Below are positions 26,610 through 34,416 of a stretch of 64,000 nt of DNA, piece by piece. The translations under genes and the position numbers were made by a program. A model generated the notes under the pieces. It was not told where the DNA came from, searched no databases, and was given only the letters and a program-made list of their open reading frames with translations. Source of the DNA: CAWJMF01 sp963843945 (GTDB taxonomy: Bacteria > Vulcanimicrobiota > Vulcanimicrobiia > Vulcanimicrobiales > Vulcanimicrobiaceae); assembly GCA_963843945.1 (NCBI GenBank), contig CAWJMF010000002.1, positions 1,426,001 to 1,490,000 on the forward strand, in the 5' to 3' direction. Numbering within the stretch: position 1 is the stretch's first letter; the number at the start of each line of letters is the position of its first letter.

Positions 26610-26841
26610 GAGGCCGCCAAAATTCCACGCGCGTCTTCCGAAGCCATTGCGCCGGGCAGAGCGGCGCCCCGAACGAGGATTCGTTGCATTTGCGGTGTTA
26701 TTTTCGGCTTGGGAATCCCGTCATACCGAAGGTACTAGGCGAGCGGCGACCTCGTCGCTGCTGCCGCCGGTCCGGCCGGCCGCGCGAGCGCGAGCCTTGT
26801 GGAGCGTTCTGACTCACCTACGCACGTCAGGAGAAGAGACG

Positions 26842-27672
26842 ATGAGCTTTGTTACCGGCAAAGACGGCACGAACATCTACTACAAGGATTGGGGATCGGG
26901 CCGTCCGATCGTGTTCAGCCACGGTTGGCCGTTGTCGGCCGACGACTGGGACACGCAGATGATGTTCTTCCTGAATCACGGGTATCGCGTCATCGCTGCG
27001 GACCGCCGCGGCCATGGCCGCTCCACGCAGACGAGCGACGGTCACGACATGGACCATTACGCCGACGATCTCGCGGCAGTGACGGAACACCTCGATCTAA
27101 AGGGCGCCATCCACGTTGGGCACTCGACCGGAGGCGGCGAGGTCGTCCGCTATCTTGGCCGGCACGGCGAGAGCCGCGTCGCCGCAGCAGCGATCATGAG
27201 CGCCGTGCCGCCCCTAATGCTCAAAACGGCTGCCAATCCCGGCGGACTTCCCAAGGAAGTGTTCGACGGATTACAAGCTCAACTTGCGGCTAATCGCTCG
27301 CAGTTCTATTACGACATTGCTTCGGGGCCGTTCTACGGCTACAACCGGCCCGGGGCAAAACCTGTGGAGGCGAACATCCAGAACTGGTGGCGCCAGGGCA
27401 TGATGGGCGGCGCCAAGGCGCACTACGACGGCGTCGTCGCCTTCTCGCAGACCGATTTCACCGACGATCTCAAAAAAATCAACGTGCGCGTGCTCGTCAT
27501 GCATGGCGACGACGATCAAATCGTTCCATACGCCGACGCGGGGCCGTTATCGGCGAAACTGCTGAAGAACGGGACCTTGAAGACCTATCATGGTTACCCG
27601 CACGGCATGCCCACGACGAACGCCGAGACGATCAACGCCGATCTTCTCGAATTCTTCAAGACGATCGGGTAA
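26842..27672 (+). CDS. Alpha/beta hydrolase, non-heme chloroperoxidase type
   Basis: A 276-residue alpha/beta hydrolase. The oxyanion block is FSHGWPLSADDW, and the nucleophile elbow is GHSTGGGEV (Ser about 98). Catalytic Asp and His are in MHGDDDQIVP and YHGYPHGM. This pattern matches cofactor-free haloperoxidase or esterase relatives, which mostly act as esterases or perhydrolases. The ATG follows GAGAAGAGA closely. Cytoplasmic. The next alpha/beta hydrolase starts 3 bases after its stop, so both are one transcript. Confidence 0.88.
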   Translation: MSFVTGKDGTNIYYKDWGSGRPIVFSHGWPLSADDWDTQMMFFLNHGYRVIAADRRGHGRSTQTSDGHDMDHYADDLAAVTEHLDLKGAIHVGHSTGGGEVVRYLGRHGESRVAAAAIMSAVPPLMLKTAANPGGLPKEVFDGLQAQLAANRSQFYYDIASGPFYGYNRPGAKPVEANIQNWWRQGMMGGAKAHYDGVVAFSQTDFTDDLKKINVRVLVMHGDDDQIVPYADAGPLSAKLLKNGTLKTYHGYPHGMPTTNAETINADLLEFFKTIG

Positions 27673-27675
27673 GCG

Positions 27676-28515
27676 ATGTCATCGAGTACTTCGAACGATC
27701 GCAAGACGATCGTTCTCATTCACGGCTTGTTTCTCAACTGGTCCAGTTGGGACAAATGGGTAGAGCGATACTCTGCTGCCGGGCATGATGTCATGGCGCC
27801 CGGGTGGCCGGGCATGAGCGGCACCGTTGACGAGCTGCGACGCGATCCCACTCCGCTAAAACATCAAAGCATCTCGAGCGTGGTCGACTACTTCGAGGAT
27901 CTGATCGGCAAGCTCGACGCGCCGCCAATCATCATGGGACACTCGTTCGGAGGGCTCTTCGCACAGCTCTTGGCGTACCGAGGGCTGGGCGAGGCCGTCG
28001 TCGCAATCGACGCGGTTGCTCCGGCGGGCGTCCTCGATTTGCCGTTTTCAACGTTGAAAGCGTCGGCGCCGGTTCTGGCAAATCCGCTCAACATCGGTGA
28101 GGCGACGATGCTGACGCCGAAGCAGTTCCGCTACGCTTTCGCCAACACCGTCAGCGAAGAAACGTCGCAAGATCTTTACGACCGTTACGCGATTCCGTGC
28201 GCGAATCGCGTGCTCTTTGAAGGATCGTTCGAAAACATCGTGCCCAACGCTTCAACGCGAATCGATGCTGAAGCCGACCGCCCGCCGCTCCTGCTGATTG
28301 CCGGAGGCGCGGATCACCTCGTTCCCCCCGGCTATTCGCGCTCGAACTTCAAGTTGGTCGGCAAGTCGCCGGGGCTCACCGCGTTCAAGGAGTTCGAAGG
28401 GCGACCACACTTTACGGGTGCCGTGCCGGGCTGGGAAGCCGTCGCGGATTACGCGCTCACCTGGGCGCTCTCCCCGACGGCGGTCGAGTCCCAGTCCGAA
28501 ATCCGCCCTGCCTAG
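27676..28515 (+). CDS. Alpha/beta hydrolase
   Basis: A 279-residue alpha/beta hydrolase with oxyanion segment LIHGLFLNWSSW, nucleophile elbow MGHSFGGLFAQ (Ser about 95), an acid in IAGGADHLVP and a likely catalytic His in GRPHFTG. It differs strongly from its upstream partner, so this is a pair of distinct hydrolases rather than a tandem duplication. No signal peptide. Substrate unknown. Convergent to a secreted protein gene. Confidence 0.85.
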   Translation: MSSSTSNDRKTIVLIHGLFLNWSSWDKWVERYSAAGHDVMAPGWPGMSGTVDELRRDPTPLKHQSISSVVDYFEDLIGKLDAPPIIMGHSFGGLFAQLLAYRGLGEAVVAIDAVAPAGVLDLPFSTLKASAPVLANPLNIGEATMLTPKQFRYAFANTVSEETSQDLYDRYAIPCANRVLFEGSFENIVPNASTRIDAEADRPPLLLIAGGADHLVPPGYSRSNFKLVGKSPGLTAFKEFEGRPHFTGAVPGWEAVADYALTWALSPTAVESQSEIRPA

Positions 28516-28552
28516 CCGATCGACGCCTAGAGCCGGTTTCCCCGCCATCAGC

Positions 28553-29311
28553 CTATTGCGGTGAGGCTTTGACGAGCTTCAACTGCACCGCGTATTTGTT
28601 TACGCTCATCGTCGGCACGAAGGTGAACTCCGAGTTAATGAGCGCCGGCACGTGGATGTGCGGGTCGAAGGCGAGATTCGCGGTTTCGTTGGCGGTGATG
28701 CGCCGTCCGCCTTGTTGCGTCATCGCGCCCTTAACCTCGACCACGAGGAGCCGCGACCCTTGGGAAAGCGGCCCCTTTCCGGTCAAGCCGACCGTGCAGT
28801 TCCAGGTGTAGACCTGTCCTGCGAAGCCTCCGCTCGCGCTCGGGAAGAACGTCGCGCGCACGTTATAGTGCTGCGTCCAACTCGCGCTCGACGAGCCGGA
28901 TAAGGCGGCGAAATACTTCCGTCCGAGAAGCGGAACGATGACCGCCTGAATGGGTGATAAGGCGAAGGGAGGCTTCGCGCAGGTGACCCCGCCGTTCGGG
29001 TACACTTCGCAGGTGTAGCTCTGGCGCGGCTTAGCGCCATTCCACCAGTCATCGGTTGCCGTCACCGTCATCCCGCCGTCCGCCGCCGGTCCGACGAGGT
29101 CGATGGTCGTCGTTCCGGTGCTGCGGCCGCTGCTGGCTGCCTGGGTGTTATATCCAAATTGATAGACGAGATGGTGGACCGCCGGCTGTGCTGCCATGGC
29201 ACCGGCCGCCGGCGGCGCCGCGGGACCTGGTGAGGTCGGCTGAGCCGGCGCCGAGGATGCCACGGCCAAGATCGCGGCTAGACTCAGAGCCCCCGTTACC
29301 AGCTTGTACAA
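28553..29311 (-). CDS. Secreted protein, unknown function
   Basis: A 252-residue exported protein. The signal peptide is MYKLVTGALSLAAILAVASSAPAQ. A low-complexity Pro/Ala segment (about 25-45) leads into a beta-rich domain with three cysteines (YTCEV, VTCAK, WNCTV). The start is a TTG, chosen because a strong AAGGAGG lies 7 bases upstream and the signal peptide begins exactly there. The upstream DNA is A/T-rich with repeated AAATAAAC, a likely promoter zone. No family recognised. Confidence 0.65.
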   Translation of the reverse strand: MYKLVTGALSLAAILAVASSAPAQPTSPGPAAPPAAGAMAAQPAVHHLVYQFGYNTQAASSGRSTGTTTIDLVGPAADGGMTVTATDDWWNGAKPRQSYTCEVYPNGGVTCAKPPFALSPIQAVIVPLLGRKYFAALSGSSSASWTQHYNVRATFFPSASGGFAGQVYTWNCTVGLTGKGPLSQGSRLLVVEVKGAMTQQGGRRITANETANLAFDPHIHVPALINSEFTFVPTMSVNKYAVQLKLVKASPQ

Positions 29312-29398
29312 AACAACACCCTCCTTAAATAAACGCTAAAATAAACAAACACTAAACAAAACCGGCTCTTCTCGTACGAGCGGCCCTCTCCACTTCGA

Positions 29399-29436
29399 CG
29401 CCCGAGGGCTCCAGCGCTTTACGCGGCCCTCGGGCG
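29399..29436 (-). terminator. Strong hairpin after the GlsB-like gene
   Basis: Perfect 11-base arms CGCCCGAGGGC (29399-29409) and GCCCTCGGGCG (29426-29436) enclose a 16-base loop. It begins 10 bases past the stop of the minus-strand GlsB-like gene, the expected place for a terminator. No T-run follows, so it may be a processing or 3'-stabilising hairpin instead. Confidence 0.5.
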
Positions 29437-29445
29437 CACGGACGA

Positions 29446-29703
29446 TTACGTCCGGCTGCGCGTTACGGCGCGAACGAGAAACAAGAGGATGACCGCCCCG
29501 ATAAACGCGACGAAGATGCTGTAGAAGTTGATTCCGCTTACGCCCGAGTGACCTAGCAGATTGAACACCCATCCTCCGATAAACGCCCCGACGATACCGA
29601 CGACGATGTCACCGACGATCCCACCCGGGCCTTCTCCGGGCACAACGTATTTCGCGAGAAGACCGGCGACTAAGCCGACGACGAGCCAAGCAATAATGCT
29701 CAT
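29446..29703 (-). CDS. GlsB/YeaQ/YmgE family membrane protein
   Basis: An 85-residue, three-helix, Gly-rich inner-membrane protein. The pattern MSIIAWLVVGLVAGLLAK, then GIVGDIVVGIVGAFIGGWVF, is that of the transglycosylase-associated (GlsB/YeaQ) family, often stress-induced. The ATG at 29703 matches the family N-terminus; the frame extends 20 codons further but that part is not family-like. A strong hairpin follows the stop. Confidence 0.88.
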   Translation of the reverse strand: MSIIAWLVVGLVAGLLAKYVVPGEGPGGIVGDIVVGIVGAFIGGWVFNLLGHSGVSGINFYSIFVAFIGAVILLFLVRAVTRSRT

Positions 29704-29845
29704 GAACGGGTACGCTCTCTTTCTAGAAAAGCACCGAGACGGGGGCTTCATAGCAGGAAGCACCCGGGCTAACGGTTCTATCGCTCAATAGAACCACGCG
29801 CCAACGATATTCCTTTCCGCGGCCTACGCGGATCGACAGCCGCCG

Positions 29846-31195
29846 TCAGCTGCCTTTTTGCAGCGAGTGGAAGCTCGCGCGAACGTCCTCGCTAAAGAGT
29901 TGCGGCTGTTCCCAGGCTGCAAAGTGGCCGCCCACGTCATGCCGCTTGTAGTAGACGAGCTTCGGATACGCTTTTTCGGACCAGCTGCGCGGCGCTTGAT
30001 ACAGTTCGTAGCGAAAAGCGCTCACGCCAACCGGAACGTTGACCCCCTTGATATCGAAAAAGTCGAGTTTATTTTCCCAATACAAACGAGCCGACGGGAT
30101 GCCGGTGTTCGTTAGCCAGTAGAGCGTCGCGTTATCCAGATAGTCGTCGCGCGTCACGCCGCCCGGGTGGCCGAAAAACGCGGGCGAAATCATCTCGTAG
30201 CTGTCCTTGTCGTGGTCGAGCATCCAAGTCACCAAGCCAACCGGCGAATCGCTGAGCCCGTAGAGCGTTTGCGGGCGGTTGGACATCTCGACCGCGTAAC
30301 CGAGATGCTTTGCGTAGAAATCGCTCAACTGGTCGAACGCCTGCTGCTCGTCGCCGGAAAGCGCCACCGGTGACTTGGCGCCTGATTTTGCCGCGGCTAA
30401 GATGTCCGCGGGAACGGTCCCCGGCATGTTCGTGTGGATACCGATAACCTTCGCCGGCTCGAGCAGCGCCAGCTCTTGCGTAACGTTAGCGCCCCAGTCA
30501 CCACCCTGCGCGACGTAGCGGTCGTAACCCAGCCGTTCCATCAGCACGAGCCAGGCCCGCGCGATGCGCACCGGATCCCAGCCTAACGTTTTGGGTTCGG
30601 GCGAAAATCCGTGGCCCGGCATCGACGGGATCACCAGATGGAAAGCGTCCGAGGCGCTCGCACCGTGCGCCGTCGGGTTGGTCAGGGGTTCGATGATTTT
30701 CAGCTGCTCGATGATCGAGCCGGGCCACCCGTGCGTGACGATCAGCGGCAACGCGTCGTCGTGCTTCGAGCGCACGTGAATGAAATGGATGTCTTGTCCG
30801 TCGATCTCGGTCACGAATTGCGGTATGGCATTCAACCGCGCCTCGCACTTGCGCCAATCGTAGTCGGTTCCCCAATAGCCTGCGAGCGCCTGAGCGGTCG
30901 CCAACTGAATGCCTTGTGTCTGGTCCTTCACTAATTCACGCGTGGGCCACCTCGTTGCATTGATGCGCCGGCGCAAATCGGTGAGTTCGGAATCAGAATA
31001 GTGCACGTGCGGAAAAGGACGAACGGCGGTCGTAGCGCTGCCCGTCTCTTGGACTTGAGTCACGGCGGTATTCCCTCCTGAAGGGCTCTGTGTCGTTTTC
31101 GATTGCGTGCAACCGATGATACCGAGTTGCGCCGCAGCCATGCTGACGGCGGCGGTGTTCAAGAAGTCGCGGCGAACATGGCTCCCCTGAGACAT
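29846..31195 (-). CDS. Exported epoxide hydrolase with Tat/lipoprotein leader
   Basis: A 449-residue epoxide hydrolase of the microsomal type. An N-terminal epoxide hydrolase domain (from YSDSELTDLRRRI) precedes the alpha/beta hydrolase core with oxyanion VTHGWPGS, nucleophile Asp in GGDWGANV, and the C-terminal His in VGGHFAAWEQP. The leader is unusual: VRRDFLNTAAVSMAAAQL carries a twin-arginine and is followed by a lipobox-like LGIIGC, so the enzyme may be a Tat-exported lipoprotein. The ATG at 31195 was chosen because the leader starts there. Substrate unknown. Confidence 0.88.
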   Translation of the reverse strand: MSQGSHVRRDFLNTAAVSMAAAQLGIIGCTQSKTTQSPSGGNTAVTQVQETGSATTAVRPFPHVHYSDSELTDLRRRINATRWPTRELVKDQTQGIQLATAQALAGYWGTDYDWRKCEARLNAIPQFVTEIDGQDIHFIHVRSKHDDALPLIVTHGWPGSIIEQLKIIEPLTNPTAHGASASDAFHLVIPSMPGHGFSPEPKTLGWDPVRIARAWLVLMERLGYDRYVAQGGDWGANVTQELALLEPAKVIGIHTNMPGTVPADILAAAKSGAKSPVALSGDEQQAFDQLSDFYAKHLGYAVEMSNRPQTLYGLSDSPVGLVTWMLDHDKDSYEMISPAFFGHPGGVTRDDYLDNATLYWLTNTGIPSARLYWENKLDFFDIKGVNVPVGVSAFRYELYQAPRSWSEKAYPKLVYYKRHDVGGHFAAWEQPQLFSEDVRASFHSLQKGS

Positions 31196-31314
31196 CGAAA
31201 CCCCCGAACGTTCTAGCTGGACGGCCTCATCGTAACCCACGGAACCTAGAAATGCTCGCGCGAATGTGTGTTCGATTGTCGATTCGTCGCGCGCTCGAGG
31301 CGGGCGGCGTGGCG

Positions 31315-31767
31315 CTAACCGTAAGCGAAGCCTGACTTGCTTTGTCCTACTTCGATAATATAGCCGTCGGGATCGCGGATGTAGCAGCGGATCTCGCCGT
31401 ACTTGTCGAGCGGCTCCGTGATGAAGTTGGCTCCCCGGCTGCGCCATAGTTCATAGCACGCTTGAATATCGGCAACGCGGATATTCATGAAACTGCTGAG
31501 CCGATCCGGGTCGGGGGGCACGCTCAGCGTCACCGATGGCTTATCGGGCGTGGGACCGCCCCCCACGTTGATGATGAGCCATGTATTAGCGATTTTGATG
31601 TACGGCGGTGCGTCTCCGTCGCCCATGCTTACAATTTCTCCGTCGAAGACCGTTTTGTAGAAATCGGCGGACCGCTTGAGATCGGCCACGGTGAGAAAGT
31701 GCGCTATGGTAAATCCCTCCCGCGGCGGCATCTCATAGCTCTTCTGCTCGACTTGCACTTTGTCCAT
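31315..31767 (-). CDS. Glyoxalase/VOC-fold protein, paralogue A
   Basis: A 150-residue vicinal-oxygen-chelate protein with the typical HFLTVADLKRSADFYKTVF opening and IRDPDGYIIEVGQSK end. It lacks an identified partner. The ATG at 31767 has GGAG 8 bases upstream and is preferred to the TTG 12 bases earlier. It is strikingly similar to the VOC protein at 44.2-44.6 kb (shared MPP.EGFT, SFMNIRVADIQ.CYE and RCYIRDPDGYIIEVGQ), so the two are recent paralogues. Function could be small-molecule detoxification or dioxygenation. Confidence 0.85.
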   Translation of the reverse strand: MDKVQVEQKSYEMPPREGFTIAHFLTVADLKRSADFYKTVFDGEIVSMGDGDAPPYIKIANTWLIINVGGGPTPDKPSVTLSVPPDPDRLSSFMNIRVADIQACYELWRSRGANFITEPLDKYGEIRCYIRDPDGYIIEVGQSKSGFAYG

Positions 31768-31818
31768 TGAAGACTCCAATTCGGATAGAGAGTAGTTATC
31801 CAGGTTCGAGAGTCGAAC

Positions 31819-32724
31819 TTACGGGACGAGCAGCACCTTTCCGATACCGCCCTTGGTGAACTCGGCCTGCGCGGCGCCGGCGTTCTTCAGCTCGTCGCGC
31901 TTTCCGATCGGGATCGTCATCCTGCCGGCGCTTACGGCGTCGGCGATAAACGCGATGGCCGCTCGATCTCGCTTTGAGACGAACGGAACGACGCGCACCT
32001 TGGGATAGTCCTTCGCACCGTCGGGCTCTCCCGTCACCGATGCAAAGGTCCCGCCGGCCTTGACCTTCGCGAGCAAAGCCGTTGCCGTTTTTCCGCGAAG
32101 CGTGTTCGCCACGACGTCGACTTGCGGAATCGCCGCGAAGCCGGCTGGGTCATCGAGGGCGACCGTTTCGTCCGCACCGATGCTCTTCGCTTGATCGAGC
32201 TGAAAACGCCGCACGCCGGCGATCACGTGCGCGCCCGAGGCCTTCGCCGTGTAGACGGCACAGCGCCCGACGGCGCCCGCCGCGCCCGAGACGAGTACCG
32301 TCTGGCCCGACTGCAACCCGCTTGCGACCGAGATCAACTGGCTGCCCGTCACGCCCACGAGCGGAATCGCGGCCGCGTCGACCAGGTCCGTCGCCTCCGG
32401 CACCTTGGCGAAAAGATCAGCCTTGTCGGCGACCAGGTCGGCGTACGTATGGTACGACCAGCCGCAGACACGGTCACCAACCTTAAGGCCGGTGACGCCG
32501 TCGCCCAGCGCGGCCACCGTTCCCGAGACGTCAAGGCCGATGATCGCCGGAAAGTGCAGCTGCCATCCCTTGACGGCGCCATTTCGTTCGAGCATGTCTT
32601 CCGGGTTGATGCCGATGCCGGCAACCTTGACGAGGACATCGCCCGCGCCCGGCCGGGGATCCGGCATGTCCTGATATCTCATCACTTCCGGACCGCCGTA
32701 CGCGGTCACCACCGATGCCTTCAC
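31819..32724 (-). CDS. Zinc-independent quinone oxidoreductase (MDR family)
   Basis: A 301-residue NADPH-dependent medium-chain reductase. N-terminal GroES-like domain (MKASVVTAYGGPEVM, GLDVSGTVAALGDGV) and Rossmann domain with VLVSGAAGAVGRCAV are evident. Zinc ligands are absent, as in quinone reductases. It diverges from a TetR repressor gene, with a perfect 14-base palindrome in the 142-base interval, so it is a likely target of that repressor. Confidence 0.88.
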   Translation of the reverse strand: MKASVVTAYGGPEVMRYQDMPDPRPGAGDVLVKVAGIGINPEDMLERNGAVKGWQLHFPAIIGLDVSGTVAALGDGVTGLKVGDRVCGWSYHTYADLVADKADLFAKVPEATDLVDAAAIPLVGVTGSQLISVASGLQSGQTVLVSGAAGAVGRCAVYTAKASGAHVIAGVRRFQLDQAKSIGADETVALDDPAGFAAIPQVDVVANTLRGKTATALLAKVKAGGTFASVTGEPDGAKDYPKVRVVPFVSKRDRAAIAFIADAVSAGRMTIPIGKRDELKNAGAAQAEFTKGGIGKVLLVP

Positions 32725-32832
32725 GTGTCGCTATCCCCGCGCGCTTTAGGCTGAAGCTGAGTACAATACCAAACCCACCCTCCGCGCGGGGAGTGGCGCC
32801 GGAATCGAGAGATAGTTTTTTTCCGGATACCT

Positions 32833-32846
32833 TGAACGATCGTTCA
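32833..32846. promoter_or_regulatory. Candidate TetR operator
   Basis: TGAACGATCGTTCA is a perfect 14-base palindrome between the divergent quinone reductase and TetR genes. It lies 21 bases before the TetR GTG, and a TATGCT -10-like hexamer follows 4 bases later (32850-32855). Binding of the dimer would repress its own gene and probably the reductase. This is inferred from symmetry and position. Confidence 0.65.
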
Positions 32847-32866
32847 GACTATGCTAAGCTCTGGAC

Positions 32867-33454
32867 GTGCCGCGACCTGCCGACGAGGCGAATCGCTCGC
32901 AGTTGATCGATCGCGTCCTCGAGGACGTGCTCGCACACGGAATCGGCTCGCTCTCGTTACGCCCGCTTGCCAAACGCATCGGCGTCAGCGCTGCCGCGCT
33001 CATGTACCACTTCACGTCGAAGGAAGAATTAACCGTGGCCGTACTCCGGCGTGCGGGCGACCGCCAACGCGCACTCTTCGAAACGATCCGCTCGCAGGGC
33101 GCGACGCCGCAAGAAGTGTGCCGCGACATCTGGAATGCCGCGGCAACTCCGAAGACCGTCCCCCTCTTTCGGCTGTTCTTCGAGATGTATGGCCTGGCGC
33201 TGCAAGACCGCAAGCGCTTCCCCGACTTTTTCCCGGGCGCGATCGAACGCTGGCTCGATTTCATCGGGAGCGCCTTCGAGCGCGCGGGCGCAACGAAACG
33301 CGATGCGCGGACCCGAGCGACGATGTTGCTCGCTTCGTTCCGCGGCTTTCTCCTCGACCTGTGCGCGACCGAAGATTACGAACGGGTCAACGCTGCGGTC
33401 GAGGTCTGGCTGCGGTCGCTCCGCTTCGCCTCGCCGGCAAGCAAAACACGATGA
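32867..33454 (+). CDS. TetR-family transcriptional repressor
   Basis: A 195-residue repressor. The N-terminal helix-turn-helix reads LSLRPLAKRIGVSAAALMYHF (helix start about residue 28), the standard TetR pattern. The C-terminal ligand and dimer domain contains a run of Phe and Leu helices. Translation starts at GTG 32867. It diverges from the quinone reductase, and the adjacent palindrome is a probable operator, so the ligand may be an electrophile or quinone. Its stop is 16 bases before the beta-propeller gene. Confidence 0.92.
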   Translation: MPRPADEANRSQLIDRVLEDVLAHGIGSLSLRPLAKRIGVSAAALMYHFTSKEELTVAVLRRAGDRQRALFETIRSQGATPQEVCRDIWNAAATPKTVPLFRLFFEMYGLALQDRKRFPDFFPGAIERWLDFIGSAFERAGATKRDARTRATMLLASFRGFLLDLCATEDYERVNAAVEVWLRSLRFASPASKTR

Positions 33455-33470
33455 GCGAGGAGGCGCCTTG

Positions 33471-34416
33471 ATGTCGCCGCCCTCCATTCTGGTGGCGACC
33501 TGGGACAGTGGGCTCTTCAGCGTCAACGGAAAGACGATTCGCCAGGAGCTTGCCGGTGAGCCGGTTCGAAGTCTGGCAGAGGATGGGCGCGGCGGAGTTT
33601 TCGCCGTCGTCGACCGGCATTCGCTCCTGCGACGATCTTCCGATGGCGAGTGGACTCAGCTTGCGAGCAGCGATTTCGACCTTTATTGCTGCGTCTCAAT
33701 TGGGGACGTCGTTTTTGCCGGAACGGACGACGCATCGATCCTTCGCATCGAGCCTGACGGAACGCAACAGCGCCTAACGAGCTTTGACGACGTCGCCGGC
33801 CGCGACGCGTGGTATGCCGGTACTGCGCTCGTCGACGGAAAGCTGATGGGACCACCGCTGGGAATCCGTTCGATGACGGCGACCTGCGACGGAGCCGCAC
33901 TCTTGGCCAACGTCCATGTCGGCGGAATTCCGCGATCGACCGATTCCGGGCGAAGCTGGCAGCCCACCATCGATATCGAGAGCGACGTCCATCAAGTTTT
34001 AGCCCATCCGGCCCGGCCCGACGTCGTGATAGCGGCGGCGGCGGTGGGCCTTTGCGCGAGTCGCGACGCCGGAACGACGTGGACGATCGAAAGCTCGAGG
34101 ACTGCATGCCCCGTATTGCTCCGCCGTCGCTTTTGGACGAAGCGACATCTTCGTGTCGGCCTCCACCGACCCGTTTGCGGCGCAAGGCGCCGTTTATCGA
34201 CGCCCGCTCGAAGGCGAGGGTCCGTTGCAGACCTTGGGCGGCGGCCTTCCGCTGTGGCTCGACGGCAAAGTGGATACCGACTGCATCGCAACGCGCGATT
34301 CCGTCGTTGCGCTGATCGACGCTGCCGGAAACCTCTACGTATCGCTCGACGACGGGGCGTCTTGGTCGCAATCGGCCGACGCTCTGCCCTTTCCAAGCGG
34401 GCTTTACATTTGTTGA
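33471..34416 (+). pseudogene. BNR/sialidase-like beta-propeller protein with frameshift
   Basis: Coding starts at an ATG after GCGAGGAGG and reads as a beta-propeller with repeated SDGEW, TDDASIL, STDSGRSWQP and SRDAGTTWT Asp-box-like motifs, as in WD40/YCF48/sialidase-type proteins. Near 34093 the frame is lost: frame one ends with family-like TIES, while the +1 frame resumes RGLHAPYCSAVAFGRSDIF and runs to the TGA at 34414-34416 with further SLDDGASW repeats. A single extra base explains this. It is either a real disruption or a base-calling error in the assembly. Repaired length is about 315 residues. The TGA overlaps the TTG of the next gene. Confidence 0.75.
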
